Source of the DNA: Microbispora amethystogenes
GTDB taxonomy: Bacteria > Actinomycetota > Actinomycetes > Streptosporangiales > Streptosporangiaceae
Direction: 5' to 3'
Assembly (NCBI RefSeq): GCF_016863015.1
Contig: NZ_BOOB01000018.1
Coordinates: 62,001-126,000 of the forward strand
DNA length: 64,000 nt
In this document: one piece after another, positions 7,056-15,501 of the stretch
Layout of the letters: every line of letters starts with the position of its first letter
How positions within the stretch are numbered: position 1 is the first letter of the stretch
Made by a program: the position numbers and the translations under genes
The notes under the pieces: generated by a model
Seen by the model: the letters and a program-made list of their open reading frames with translations, nothing else
Databases searched by the model: none
Told to the model about the DNA's origin: nothing

Positions 7056-8390
7056 GTGCCCGAGCCCGCCGACACCGTTCCCCCGCCCGAGCCGCTCCGG
7101 CCGGGCCCGGACACGTGCGCCGAGTCGCTCCGGCCGGGCCCGGACACGTGCGCCGAGCCGCTCCGGCCGGGCCCGGACACGTGCGCCCGCGAGCGAGCCG
7201 CCCTGGACCATGCCGCCGCAGAGGACGCCGACGACCAGGACGCCCACGACCAGGACGCTCGGGATCGGGACGCCGTGCTGCACGCGGTCAGTTCGGCCGT
7301 GCTCGCGGTGACCCGCCACCTTTCGGTCCGGGAGGTCCTCCAGGTCATCGTGCGGTCCGCGCGGCGGCTGCTGGACGCCCGCTACGCCGCGCTCGGCGTG
7401 CCGGACGACGACGGCGCGTTCGCCGAGTTCGTGGCGGAGGGCATCTCCGACGAGCAGTGGAAGGCCATCGGCCCCACCCCGCGCCAGCACGGCATGCTCG
7501 GCGCGCTGCTGCGTGAGGGAAGGCCGGTCCGGCTGCCCGACATCCGCCAGGATCCGCGGTACGGGTGGTGGCCGAAGGCCCATCCCGTGCTCACGGACTT
7601 CCTCGGCGTGCCGATCACGGACGGCGACACCGTGCTCGGGATCATCTTCCTGTCGAACAAGCGCACGCCCGGCGGGTTCGACGAGGCCGACGAGGACCTG
7701 CTGACGCTGTTCGCGGCGCACGCCGCCATCGCGCTCACCAACGCCCGCCTCTACGAGCGCGGGCGCGAGCTCACGGTGATCGAGGAACGCACGCGGATGG
7801 CCCGCGAGCTGCACGACGCCGTCAGCCAGAAGCTGTTCTCGCTGCGGCTGACCGCGCGGGCCGCCGCCGCGCTGGCCCGCACCGAGCCCGAGCGGGCGGC
7901 CGAGGCGATCGAGCGGGTCGAGCGGATGGCGGGGGAGGCGCTGACCGAGTTGCGCGCCGTGATCGTGGAACTGCGCCCGCCCGAGCTGGACCGGTACGGC
8001 CTCGTGGAGAGCCTGCGCGAGCAGGTGGCCCTGCTCGACCGCCTGCATCCGGCGACCGTCGCGTTCACGGCCGAGGGCGAGCCGCCCGGCGACCTGCCGC
8101 CCGAGGTCGAGGTCGCCGTGCTCCGGGTCGCCCAGGAGGCGCTGCACAACGCCGTACGGCACGCCGGGGCCGGCCACATTGGCGTGCGCCTCACGCGCGC
8201 CGCGGCCACCCTGGCGCTGGAGGTGACCGACGACGGCGCGGGCTTCGACAGCGACGACATGAGCGGGACGGCGGCGCGCGGCCTGGGGCTGCCCTCGATG
8301 GGCGACCGGGCCCAGGCCGTCGGCGGCACGCTGTCGGTCTCCTCCACGCCCGGCCGCGGCACGACCGTACGACTGGAGGTGCCCGCGTGA
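7056..8390 (+). CDS. GAF-domain sensor histidine kinase (NarL/DevS type)
   Basis: 444 residues. The N-terminal 50 carry three 11-residue copies of LRPGPDTCAE. A GAF sensor domain spans about 75-225 (LGVPITDGDTVLGIIFLSNK). The dimerisation/phosphoacceptor helix is ERTRMARELHDAVSQKLFSL with H253. The HATPase core has LHNAVRHAGAGH, DDGAGFD and GLGLPSMGDRA. No membrane segment, so it is cytosolic. The response regulator starts inside its stop codon (GTGA overlap), so the pair forms one two-component system. The DevS-like layout with a single GAF suggests a small-ligand or redox input, but the haem-binding histidine cannot be assigned. The regularly spaced Cys residues in the tail are odd. Confidence 0.92.
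   Translation: MPEPADTVPPPEPLRPGPDTCAESLRPGPDTCAEPLRPGPDTCARERAALDHAAAEDADDQDAHDQDARDRDAVLHAVSSAVLAVTRHLSVREVLQVIVRSARRLLDARYAALGVPDDDGAFAEFVAEGISDEQWKAIGPTPRQHGMLGALLREGRPVRLPDIRQDPRYGWWPKAHPVLTDFLGVPITDGDTVLGIIFLSNKRTPGGFDEADEDLLTLFAAHAAIALTNARLYERGRELTVIEERTRMARELHDAVSQKLFSLRLTARAAAALARTEPERAAEAIERVERMAGEALTELRAVIVELRPPELDRYGLVESLREQVALLDRLHPATVAFTAEGEPPGDLPPEVEVAVLRVAQEALHNAVRHAGAGHIGVRLTRAAATLALEVTDDGAGFDSDDMSGTAARGLGLPSMGDRAQAVGGTLSVSSTPGRGTTVRLEVPA
7093..7191 (+). repeat. 33-bp tandem repeat, 3 copies, inside kinase N-terminus
   Basis: Copies begin at 7093, 7126 and 7159, nearly identical, encoding LRPGPDTCAE plus one variable residue. Near-identity at the DNA level implies recent expansion. 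Confidence 0.9.
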
Positions 8391-9010
8391 TCCGCGTGCT
8401 CATCGCCGACGACCACCCCGTCGTACGGCAGGGACTGCGTACGTTCCTGGAGATCCAGGAGGACATCGGCGTCGTCGGCGAGGCGGCCGACGGCGCCGAG
8501 GCCGTCGCGCTGACCGAGTCGCTCGCCCCCGACGTGCTGCTGCTCGACCTGAGGATGCCGGTGCTCGACGGCCTCGGCGCGCTGGCGGAGCTGAGCGGGC
8601 GGGACGTGCGGGTGATCGTCCTCACGTCGGTGAGCGACCGCGGCGACGTCGCCCCGGCGATGCGGGCGGGCGCGGCGGGCTTCCTCTACAAGGACGTGGA
8701 CCCGGCCGCGCTCGTGCGGGCGATCCATGCCGTGCACAGCGGACAGGTCCTGCTCGCGCCGGAGGCGGCCGAGGCGATGCTGTCGGGCCCGGCGGAGCGT
8801 GCGCGACCGGAGCAGGCGGCCACGCTGACCGACCGGGAGCGCGAGGTGCTGCGGCACATCGCGGCGGGACGGTCGAACCGGGAGATCGCCCGTGCCCTGG
8901 TGGTGGCGGAGAAGACGGTGAAGACCCACGTCTCCAACGTCCTCATGAAGCTCGGCGTGCAGGACCGCACCCAGGCCGCGCTCTACGCCGTACGGCACGG
9001 CCTGGCCTGA
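8387..9010 (+). CDS. LuxR/NarL-family response regulator
   Basis: 207 residues from GTG 8387, which overlaps the kinase stop. The receiver domain (1-120) has the acidic pair in IADDHP, phosphoacceptor D54 in VLLLDLRMP, the threonine in VIVLTS and the lysine in FLYKD. The LuxR-type helix-turn-helix at about 148-205 reads LTDREREVLRHIAAGRSNREIA then EKTVKTHVSNVLMKL. All phosphotransfer residues are present. It is the output half of the two-component system with the GAF kinase. Target genes cannot be read from the sequence. Confidence 0.95.
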   Translation: MIRVLIADDHPVVRQGLRTFLEIQEDIGVVGEAADGAEAVALTESLAPDVLLLDLRMPVLDGLGALAELSGRDVRVIVLTSVSDRGDVAPAMRAGAAGFLYKDVDPAALVRAIHAVHSGQVLLAPEAAEAMLSGPAERARPEQAATLTDREREVLRHIAAGRSNREIARALVVAEKTVKTHVSNVLMKLGVQDRTQAALYAVRHGLA

Positions 9011-9032
9011 GCGCCGCCGGGGGTCAGGTCGG

Positions 9033-9794
9033 TCAGACCTGGGACTCCACGATGGCGTTGTGCGCGGCGACCCTGGCCCGCCGTACGGCCCGGTCGAGGT
9101 CGCGCAGGACGGCGCCGCGCACGGCGACCTGCCCGGAGGTGAGCCCGCGCTCGTCGGCCAGGCGGAGCGCGACGGCGAGCCGGGCGGCGAGCGCGCCGAC
9201 CCGGTGCGCCCTGCCCGGATAGCCGGGGGCGAGGGCCTCGCCCGCCCGGTCGAGCGCGTCCGCCGCGGGGAAGCCCTGCGCCGGGCCGCCCACGCCGAGC
9301 AGCGCCTCGGTGGCGGCGACCATGGCGGTCCGCAGGGACTGCTCCGCCTCCGCCAGCGAGGGCACGTCGGGGGGCGCCGCCGACGCCTCGGCCGTGGCCC
9401 AGCGGACGCCGCGGTACGACGAGCCGCGCCGGTCGGCGGACGGCACGAGGCCGAGGCACCTGCCGGACAGCACGGCCACGACGGCCTGACCGGCGTCGAT
9501 GGCGACGCCGTTGAAGGAGGGCGGGCCGGTGAGCCCGAGCGGGTCGCCGGAGACCGGCAGGGCGAGGCGGAACGCGCTCAGCCCCTCGATCCTGCGGTCC
9601 AGGAGGAAGGCCAGCAGGGGGGTCTCGATCCCCTCCGCCGCCACCACCTGGGGCCCCGCCTCGCGCTCGACGCGGTCGAGGGCGGTCTCCAGACTCACGT
9701 GTCCCAGGAGCCAGGCATTGCCCCAGGCGACGAGCGTGGCCGAGATCGGTGAATCGGTGTGCACCCGATCCACGATATGTGGTCGGACTGCCAT
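9033..9794 (-). CDS. Conserved hypothetical protein, divergent from ABC ATPase
   Basis: 253 residues from ATG 9794 (MAVRPHIVDRVHTDSPIS). I do not recognise the family. It is soluble: no signal peptide or membrane helix. The N-terminal part is mixed alpha/beta (LVAWGNAWLLGHVSLETALDRVE, then GLTGPPSFNGVAIDAGQAVV). The C-terminal 110 residues are Ala/Arg-rich helices (LAARLAVALRLADERGLTSGQVAVRGAVLRDLDRAVRRARVAAH). The longer open frame up to 10574 runs antisense to the ABC gene and is rejected. It shares a 36-bp divergent promoter region with the ABC ATPase at 9831. Confidence 0.7.
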   Translation of the reverse strand: MAVRPHIVDRVHTDSPISATLVAWGNAWLLGHVSLETALDRVEREAGPQVVAAEGIETPLLAFLLDRRIEGLSAFRLALPVSGDPLGLTGPPSFNGVAIDAGQAVVAVLSGRCLGLVPSADRRGSSYRGVRWATAEASAAPPDVPSLAEAEQSLRTAMVAATEALLGVGGPAQGFPAADALDRAGEALAPGYPGRAHRVGALAARLAVALRLADERGLTSGQVAVRGAVLRDLDRAVRRARVAAHNAIVESQV

Positions 9795-9830
9795 AGTTTT
9801 ATCCCAGAGAACCACAGGAGGGGGACCACG

Positions 9831-10619
9831 ATGGGCGGTCAGGTGCTTCAGCTTCAGGACGTGGCCGTCCGCAGGGACGGCGCCGCCCTGCTGCGCGGCA
9901 TCGACTGGAGCGTGCGCGAGGACGAGCGCTGGGTGATCATCGGGCCCAACGGCGCGGGCAAGACGACGTTGCTCCAGGTGGCCGCCTCGCTGCTGTTCCC
10001 GACCGAGGGGTCGGTGGAGATTCTCGGCGAGCGGCTCGGCCAGACGGACGTGTTCGACCTGCGGCCCCGGATCGGGCTGGCCAGCGCGGCGCTGTCGGAG
10101 CGCATCCCGCCGGACGAGAAGGTCATCGATCTCGTGCTCACCGCGTCGTACGCCATCCTGGGCCGCTGGAACGAGGAGTACGACTCCAACGACGTCACCC
10201 GCGCCGTCGAGCTGATCGACCAGCTCGGCTGCGCGCACCTGATCCGGCGGCGCTTCTCGACGCTGTCGGAAGGCGAGCGCAAGCGCGTGCAGATCGCCCG
10301 CGCGCTCATGCCGGACCCCGAGCTGCTCCTGCTCGACGAGCCCGCCGCCGGGCTCGACGTGGCGGGCCGCGAGGACCTGGTACGCCGCCTCGGCGCGCTG
10401 GCCCAGGACCCGGCGTCGCCGACGATGGTCCTGGTCACCCATCACGTCGAGGAGATCCCGGCCGGGTTCACCCACGTGCTGCTGCTGCGCGGTGGCGCGG
10501 TCGTCGACGAGGGGCCGATCGAGACGGCGATGACCGCGGAGAACCTGTCGGCCACCTTCGGCGTCCCGCTGCACCTCGACCGGGGGCAGACCGGCCGCTG
10601 GTACGCCCGGCCCCTCTGA
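9831..10619 (+). CDS. Orphan ABC transporter ATP-binding protein (ModF/YlmA-like)
   Basis: 262 residues from ATG 9831, with AGGAGGGGG just upstream. Walker A is GPNGAGKT, the signature is the variant LSEGERKR, Walker B is LLLLDEPAAGLD and the H-loop is VTHHVEEIP. No permease or binding protein gene lies beside it. Together with the variant signature and the EEIP H-loop region this resembles stand-alone ModF/YlmA-type ATPases rather than a classical importer subunit. Role unknown; it could serve a distant permease or act without one. Confidence 0.85.
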   Translation: MGGQVLQLQDVAVRRDGAALLRGIDWSVREDERWVIIGPNGAGKTTLLQVAASLLFPTEGSVEILGERLGQTDVFDLRPRIGLASAALSERIPPDEKVIDLVLTASYAILGRWNEEYDSNDVTRAVELIDQLGCAHLIRRRFSTLSEGERKRVQIARALMPDPELLLLDEPAAGLDVAGREDLVRRLGALAQDPASPTMVLVTHHVEEIPAGFTHVLLLRGGAVVDEGPIETAMTAENLSATFGVPLHLDRGQTGRWYARPL

Positions 10620-10708
10620 CCCTCCGGGGTACGGCCGGCCGGGTCCCCCTCCGGCCGCCCGCGCGGGCGTGGCGCCTACCCTGAGGCGACAGCCGTACGA
10701 GGGAGCAG

Positions 10709-11464
10709 GTGCGAGTGACGCCGTGGGAGGCGGTCGCGGTCTTCGCGGCCGGTGTGGGGGCCGGGGCCATCAACGCGGTCGTGGGATCGGGGTCGCTGAT
10801 CACGTTCCCGACGATGCTGGCCGTCGGGTTCCCGCCGATCGTCGCCAACGTGTCGAACAACGTCGGCCTCGTCCCCGGCGGGGTGACCGGGGTGCTCGGC
10901 TACCGCGCGGAGCTCAGGGGGCAGCGCGAACGCCTGGTCCGGCTGGGCGCCGCCTCGGTGATCGGCTCGCTCGCCGGCGGGCTGCTGCTCCTGCGCCTGC
11001 CCGCGGAGGCCTTCCGGGTCATCGTCCCGGTGCTCATCGGCCTGGCCTGCCTCATGGTGGTGTTCCAGCCGAGGATCAACGAGTGGCTGGCCGCGCGGCG
11101 GCGGCCGCACCCGCACGGCGGGCCGTGGCTCTGGGCGGGCGTCCTCGGCGCCGGGATGTACGGCGGCTACTTCGGCGCGGCCCAGGGGATCGTCCTGATC
11201 GGCCTGCTCGGCAGCTTCCTCGACGAGGACCTGCAACGGGTCAACGCGGCCAAGAACCTGCTGTCGCTGCTGGTCAACGCCACGGCGGCGGTGCTGTTCG
11301 CGTTCATCGCGCCGGTGGACTGGGCGGCCGTGCTGACGGTGGCGCTGGGGTCGGCCGCGGGCGGCTTCCTCGGCGCCCGCCTCGGCCGCAGACTGCCCGC
11401 ACCCTTGCTCCGGGGCTTCATTGTTGTCGTCGGAATCGTGGCGATAGTGAAGCTGGTGTTCTGA
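10709..11464 (+). CDS. TauE/SafE-family membrane permease
   Basis: 251 residues. The TSUP family exports sulfite or other organosulfur anions. The typical opening is present (AVFAAGVGAGAINAVVGSGSLITFPTML), as is the second half repeat (VLGAGMYGGYFGAAQGIVLIGLLG). About eight hydrophobic helices are visible. GTG 10709 is the first start; GTG 10715 has a better distance (about nine bases) from GGGAG and may be the true one. A TACCCT -10 box lies at 10677-10682. The small gene at 11471 follows after six bases and is probably co-transcribed. The transported anion is not inferable. Confidence 0.88.
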   Translation: MRVTPWEAVAVFAAGVGAGAINAVVGSGSLITFPTMLAVGFPPIVANVSNNVGLVPGGVTGVLGYRAELRGQRERLVRLGAASVIGSLAGGLLLLRLPAEAFRVIVPVLIGLACLMVVFQPRINEWLAARRRPHPHGGPWLWAGVLGAGMYGGYFGAAQGIVLIGLLGSFLDEDLQRVNAAKNLLSLLVNATAAVLFAFIAPVDWAAVLTVALGSAAGGFLGARLGRRLPAPLLRGFIVVVGIVAIVKLVF

Positions 11465-11470
11465 AAGGGT

Positions 11471-11716
11471 ATGTATGCCCTCGTGAAGGGCGACCGGGTG
11501 GAGATCGTGATCGATGCCGGAGGCACCCCGCGCACGTACGAGATGATCGCGACCAGGGCGGGACGCCGGATCGAGGTCACCACGGGCCGGGGAGTCGTGG
11601 AGGTCACCGAGGTGACGCGGTCGGGCACGCCCGTCCGCACCGCGAGGTTCATGTCCAACCGGGTGCTCGCGCTGGTCGAGCATCCCGCCGACGACCGCGG
11701 CCCCGACACCGAGTGA
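11471..11716 (+). CDS. Small conserved hypothetical protein
   Basis: 81 residues from ATG 11471, six bases after the TauE-like stop, so probably the second gene of that operon. It appears all-beta, with regularly alternating hydrophobic positions ([37 protein letters not shown]). It is soluble and without cysteine or signal peptide. Third-position GC is as strong as in the neighbours, which supports real coding. No family recognised. Confidence 0.65.
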   Translation: MYALVKGDRVEIVIDAGGTPRTYEMIATRAGRRIEVTTGRGVVEVTEVTRSGTPVRTARFMSNRVLALVEHPADDRGPDTE

Positions 11717-11749
11717 TGCCGGTCGCCGCGGTCGAGTGACCGGGCGCGG

Positions 11750-12661
11750 TCACTCGGCGGGACGGACCTGCACCACGCCGTCCTGCCGCAACCGGGTCTG
11801 GAAGGCCGGCTGGCGCGACGTCGCGGGGCCGTGCGTGACCCTGCCGTCGGAGATGCGGAAGGCGCTGCCGTGCCAGGGGCAGACGATGCAGGGCTCGCCG
11901 TTCTCCATCGCGACCCGCCCCTGGTGAAGGGGGCCGCCGAGGTGGGAGCAGTTGTCCGCGAGCACGCTCACGTCGTCGCCGAGACGGATGACGAACAGGT
12001 CGATGTAGCCCAGCCGCCGGCGTACCGGCCGCCCGTTGGGCAACTCCTTCAGGGCGCACAGGTCGTGCCAGCCGAGCGGCACGAGATGGCCGACCGACTC
12101 CGCGTGGTTGGCCCCGGCCGCCTGCCGGTAGGACATGTGCCCGCCGAGATAGCCGCCCGCGGAGGCCGCCGCGAGCCCGGCGTACGCCAGGGCCCGGCCG
12201 GCCCGCTCACGTCCCCGCATCCGTAACAGCAGGGAGCCGGTGTAGCAGACGGCCGCGGCCGCGTTGGTCATCGCGTGCACCAGGCCCACCCGCTGCTGCT
12301 CGCGGTGGAGCGTGGACCAGTCGGTGAGGCCGGCCGCCACCGTGGGGACGGCGCTGCCCAGCCCCGCGAGGATCAGCGTGCGGGCCGCCCGCGACCCGGT
12401 CTTCGTCATGTCGACCACCCCGGCCGACAGCCAGCAGCCGAAGCTGACCATCGCGAGCGCCGGGTGCAGCGGATGTCCGATGGGCACGCCGTGCAGGAAG
12501 TCCCGGGTCTTGCCCGGGCCGAGCTTGCGGCGCACCTGTTTGGAGATGACAGCGATCGGCCGGTCGAGCACGGTGGCCCGCTCAAGCCCGTCGAAGACCT
12601 CGGCGGCGGGGACTCTCCGCGCCATCCGGCCCGTACGCCGCGACCTCGTCGTCTCTTCCAT
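11750..12661 (-). CDS. Rieske [2Fe-2S] membrane protein (DUF2231-Rieske fusion)
   Basis: 303 residues from ATG 12661. Residues about 40-190 form a DUF2231-like membrane part with the conserved HGVPIGHPLHPALAM start and four hydrophobic helices. Residues about 200-300 are a Rieske domain with both cluster motifs, CSHLGG and CPWHGSAF, i.e. two Cys and two His ligands. The protein is probably an electron carrier attached to the inner membrane. This fusion is common in actinomycetes, but its redox partner is not known. The flanking genes give no pathway link. Confidence 0.88.
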   Translation of the reverse strand: MEETTRSRRTGRMARRVPAAEVFDGLERATVLDRPIAVISKQVRRKLGPGKTRDFLHGVPIGHPLHPALAMVSFGCWLSAGVVDMTKTGSRAARTLILAGLGSAVPTVAAGLTDWSTLHREQQRVGLVHAMTNAAAAVCYTGSLLLRMRGRERAGRALAYAGLAAASAGGYLGGHMSYRQAAGANHAESVGHLVPLGWHDLCALKELPNGRPVRRRLGYIDLFVIRLGDDVSVLADNCSHLGGPLHQGRVAMENGEPCIVCPWHGSAFRISDGRVTHGPATSRQPAFQTRLRQDGVVQVRPAE

Positions 12662-12776
12662 GTCTCGCCCCCTAACACCGGATCACGTACCCGCGCGTCA
12701 CAGGTGTGAACATGGACAGGAATGAGACGGTATACGCGGGTTTTAGGCGCGCGCACCCGAGTCCGCGGCGAGTGGG

Positions 12777-13379
12777 TCAGGGAGCGAGGTGGCCCCGGGC
12801 GACCGAGGCGGAGACGAGCCCGGCGGCGTACTCGCCGAGCGTGGGCGAGCCCTCCTCGATGAGCCGCACCTTCTCCATCACCTGGCGGGCGGTCACCTTG
12901 TAGAGCGACCAGGTGCCGCCCTCGTTGTGGTGGTTCGCGATGATCGGCGCGAGCCGGTCGAGCGCCCGGGCGAACCTCGCCTCCGGCGTGCGCCGCTCCT
13001 CGAACTCGTCCCACAGGCCCCGCAGGCCCGCTCCCTGGTCCTCCGGCAGCAGTCCGAAGATCCGGTCGGCCGCCGCGCGTTCGAGGGCGGCCTGTCCCTC
13101 CACCGCGACGGAGTCGTAGATGAAGGTGTCGCCGGCGTCGATCTCCACGATGTCGTGGACGAGCAGCATGGCGACCACCCTCGCCATGTCGGTGCCGGGC
13201 GGCGCGTGCTCGGCCAGGGTCATCGCCATCACGCCCAGATGCCAGGAATGCTCGGCGTCGTTCTCCCGGCGCGACCCGTCGATGAGAGAGTTCCGGCGGA
13301 TGACGCGCTTCAGCTTGTCGATCTCGGTGTGGAAGGCGAGCTGGGACTGCAGCCGTTCGTGGATGAGCGCGGTCGTCAC
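12777..13379 (-). CDS. HD-domain hydrolase, YfbR/HD_3 type
   Basis: 200 residues from GTG 13379. The HD ligands are visible: H in DAEHSWHLG, the HD pair in LLVHDIVEIDAGD, and a distal aspartate in RALDRLAPIIANHHNEGG. Proteins of this group hydrolyse deoxynucleoside 5'-monophosphates using a divalent metal; that activity is inferred by family only. TAGGCT lies five bases before the GTG, consistent with a leaderless message. It stands alone, 115 bp upstream of the Rieske gene on the same strand. Confidence 0.86.
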   Translation of the reverse strand: MTTALIHERLQSQLAFHTEIDKLKRVIRRNSLIDGSRRENDAEHSWHLGVMAMTLAEHAPPGTDMARVVAMLLVHDIVEIDAGDTFIYDSVAVEGQAALERAAADRIFGLLPEDQGAGLRGLWDEFEERRTPEARFARALDRLAPIIANHHNEGGTWSLYKVTARQVMEKVRLIEEGSPTLGEYAAGLVSASVARGHLAP

Positions 13380-13384
13380 CCGCG

Positions 13385-13390
13385 CAAGCC
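13385..13390 (-). promoter_or_regulatory. -10 box, leaderless HD hydrolase gene
   Basis: TAGGCT on the reverse strand, five bases before GTG 13379. Confidence 0.42.
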
Positions 13391-13535
13391 TAACCGGTCG
13401 TCGTCGTCTTCCGCCTGATCCGCGAGCGTGTGCCGCGCCGGAGCGTGCGGCGGCGGTGACCGCATGTCACGGGTGACATGGAGCCACCGGCGTGACGGTG
13501 TCATCGCGCCGCGCTGCGACGATGTCGTCACCGCG

Positions 13536-13742
13536 TCACGCGCGGAAGAGGCGGCCGACCTCCTCCAGTTCCTGGACGAGGTCGAAGCGGGGATCGCGAT
13601 ACTGCCGGGCGCCGAAGCCGGTGCGGCTGACGGTCCACCTGAGCTCGCGGGCCCACCTGTCCTGCTCGGCGCACAGAGCCAGGTCGGCCGTCGTCATCCG
13701 GCTTCTTATCAATGAGAACCAGGCGGCACCGGGGGGATTCAT
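13536..13742 (-). CDS. Small hypothetical protein (68 aa)
   Basis: 68 residues from ATG 13742. The start is fixed by GGAAGGAG eight bases upstream; longer frames to 13910 lack this. It begins MNPPGAAWFSLIRSRM, then has two amphipathic helices (TTADLALCAEQDRWARELRW and DLVQELEEVGRLFRA). One cysteine; no signal peptide. I do not recognise it. The long intergenic region upstream suggests its own regulated promoter. Confidence 0.6.
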   Translation of the reverse strand: MNPPGAAWFSLIRSRMTTADLALCAEQDRWARELRWTVSRTGFGARQYRDPRFDLVQELEEVGRLFRA

Positions 13743-13877
13743 GGGAGTCTCCTTCCGGATGGGTGCCAAGCGGAGATCTCGTCGTGCTGAGTACGTCGTG
13801 CTGTGTTCTTCGTCCTGTGTGCGTCTTCTTGCGTTCAACGAACGGAGAGCCCGCTCCGCGCCCGGAACGGCCCTGGA

Positions 13878-13902
13878 GTGGTCCCTGTAAGTGGTCCCTG
13901 TA
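13878..13902 (+). repeat. Direct repeat GTGGTCCCTGTA x2
   Basis: Exact 12-bp copies at 13878-13889 and 13891-13902, one base apart, in non-coding DNA. Confidence 0.8.
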
Positions 13903-14184
13903 GTAGTCACTGCTCGCGCGGCGCGAGCGCCGGCCCCACCGGCCGGGTGTCGGAATCCCGCTGGCCCGGATGCCTCCCGTTGTCACGCGCACCCGAGGCG
14001 GGCGGCGCCCATGCCTCGGAAACCGGCCGGGCGCGTGCCCCGGGTAGGAAATCGGGCTCCGGAACATTCCGCCGGCGACCGCCGGCGTCCCCACCGTCCG
14101 GGAGACCTTTCCTGTATCGATCGTGACCCAGTTCACATTCCGCTGCAATACTTGGCGAAAAGAAATCCGCAACAATCTTCTGCG

Positions 14185-14216
14185 GATGCAGTGCAATTTT
14201 CACTGCAACTTGCATC
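14185..14216. promoter_or_regulatory. Nested inverted repeats, candidate operator of XRE-DUF397 unit
   Basis: Inner arms GCAGTG (14188-14193) and CACTGC (14201-14206) flank an AT-rich centre. Outer arms GATGCA (14185-14190) and TGCATC (14211-14216) overlap them. This lies about 75 bp before the XRE regulator start, a natural place for autoregulation. Confidence 0.5.
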
Positions 14217-14291
14217 GGCGGGCGAGGTATCTTCGGACAGGGCGCCCTACATCCGCGCGCCCGCTCCACCGGACGAAGGAGGTCGGCCGGG

Positions 14292-15149
14292 ATGCCCGAG
14301 CACGGCAGTCCCACCGTCCGGCGGCGGCGGCTGGGGCAGGAACTGCGCCGGTTGCGCGAGCGCGCCGACATGACCGGTGACCAGGTCGCGACCCGGCTCG
14401 GCTGGTCGGCCGCGAAGATCAGCAGAATCGAGACGGCGCGCACCGCACCTCGCGAGAGCGACGTTGAGGCGCTTCTGGTGATCTACATGGTAGATTCGCG
14501 CCAACGCCAAGAGCTGCTCGCCCTGCACCGGGACGCGACCCGGAAGGGCTGGTGGGAGGACTATCGCGACTCCCTGCCCAAGGAATACACGACGTTCCTT
14601 GGCCTGGAGGCCGAAGCCACGACGGCACGCGACTGGGAACCCCAGGTGGTGCCGGGTCTGTTTCAGACCGAGGCGTACGTCCGCGCCATGATGGAGAGCG
14701 GGCAGCGGAGCACCCTTGAGGCGCCGGGCGGCGTCCGCAGCCGGATCGAGGTCCGGATGGCCCGCCAGCAGGCGGTTCTGCGGGTGGACAATCCGCTGGC
14801 CATCTCGGCCGTGGTCGAGGAGTCGGTCCTGCTGCGCCGGTTCGGCGGCGACGAGGTGATGCGGGAGCAGCTCGGGCGGTTGATCGAGGTGTCTGAGCTG
14901 CCGAACGTCGAGTTGCGGATCCTTCCGCTCGACACGGCCCACCCGATCAACACCGGAGCGTTCAGCCACCTCAAACTGCCCGAGTTCCATGACGTCGTGT
15001 ACCTGGAGGCACTCCTGGGCGGACGCCTGGTCGAGGACGAGACGATCGTCTACCGGTACGAGGTGGCATTCGACTACCTGGAGACGAAGGCTCTTGACGT
15101 GGACGACTCCCGCAGGCTCCTGGAAAGAACTGTCCGTCATTGGCGATAG
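14292..15149 (+). CDS. XRE-family regulator with DUF5753 domain
   Basis: 285 residues from ATG 14292 behind AAGGAGG. The N-terminal helix-turn-helix (about 14-70) reads LRRLRERADMTGDQVATRLGWSAAKISRIE. The DUF5753 part begins at the conserved DWEPQVVPGLFQTEAYVRAM. Such regulators (WhiJ-like) are numerous in filamentous actinomycetes and usually sit beside a DUF397 gene, as here. By analogy with WhiJ this is a DNA-binding repressor modulated by its small partner, acting on development or secondary metabolism. Its target is inferred to include the inverted repeats at 14185-14216. Confidence 0.92.
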   Translation: MPEHGSPTVRRRRLGQELRRLRERADMTGDQVATRLGWSAAKISRIETARTAPRESDVEALLVIYMVDSRQRQELLALHRDATRKGWWEDYRDSLPKEYTTFLGLEAEATTARDWEPQVVPGLFQTEAYVRAMMESGQRSTLEAPGGVRSRIEVRMARQQAVLRVDNPLAISAVVEESVLLRRFGGDEVMREQLGRLIEVSELPNVELRILPLDTAHPINTGAFSHLKLPEFHDVVYLEALLGGRLVEDETIVYRYEVAFDYLETKALDVDDSRRLLERTVRHWR

Positions 15150-15209
15150 AGCCTCAAGACCGCCCCGGAAATCCGCGCGGAGAAACTCCGGGGGGAGAGA
15201 ACACCTTCC

Positions 15210-15416
15210 ATGAACTCGATTGACCTGTCCGGCGCCGCCTGGTGGAAGAGCAGCCGGAGCTCTAACAACTGCGCCTGCGTGGAGGTGGCCGTCCTGCCGG
15301 GGGGCCACGTCGGCGTACGCGACAGCAAGAACCAGGATGGTCCGGCGCTCGTTTTCACGCCCGCCGAATGGGACGCGTTCGTCGGCGGCGTCAAGGACGG
15401 CGAGTTCGACCTCTGA
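15210..15416 (+). CDS. DUF397 small protein, partner of the XRE regulator
   Basis: 68 residues. The hallmarks are AAWWKSSRSSNNCACVEVA near the N-terminus, VGVRDSKNQDGPALVFTPAEW in the middle and FVGGVKDGEFDL at the end. These are all typical of the DUF397 family (one tryptophan-rich motif and one R/K-D-S-K motif). It starts 60 bp after the regulator and is likely co-transcribed. In studied pairs the small protein modulates the regulator; that role is inferred here. Confidence 0.92.
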   Translation: MNSIDLSGAAWWKSSRSSNNCACVEVAVLPGGHVGVRDSKNQDGPALVFTPAEWDAFVGGVKDGEFDL

Positions 15417-15451
15417 CCGGTTTCTCCGGCCGGTTTCTCTGACCGGTCACG

Positions 15452-15501
15452 GCCCCGTGTAGGGCCCGCGTCCCGCGCCGGGCGCGAGCCGTACACGGGG
15501 C
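15452..15501 (+). terminator. Long inverted repeat, candidate terminator
   Basis: GCCCCGTGTA (15452-15461) pairs perfectly with TACACGGGGC (15492-15501) around a 30-base GC-rich loop that can fold further. It lies 35 bases after the DUF397 stop. Confidence 0.5.

Larger units (their letters stand above)
13743..14291. other. 549-bp intergenic region between small ORF and XRE gene
   Basis: No convincing gene. It holds the ribosome-binding site of the 68-aa gene, a 13-bp-period direct repeat (13878-13902) and an AT-rich stretch at 14120-14220 with nested inverted repeats. The XRE gene's Shine-Dalgarno AAGGAGG lies near 14276-14282. Confidence 0.6.

Noticed and set aside
9795-10574. N-terminal extension of the 253-aa protein
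   Set aside because: Runs antisense to the ABC ATPase; the protein-like part starts at ATG 9794.
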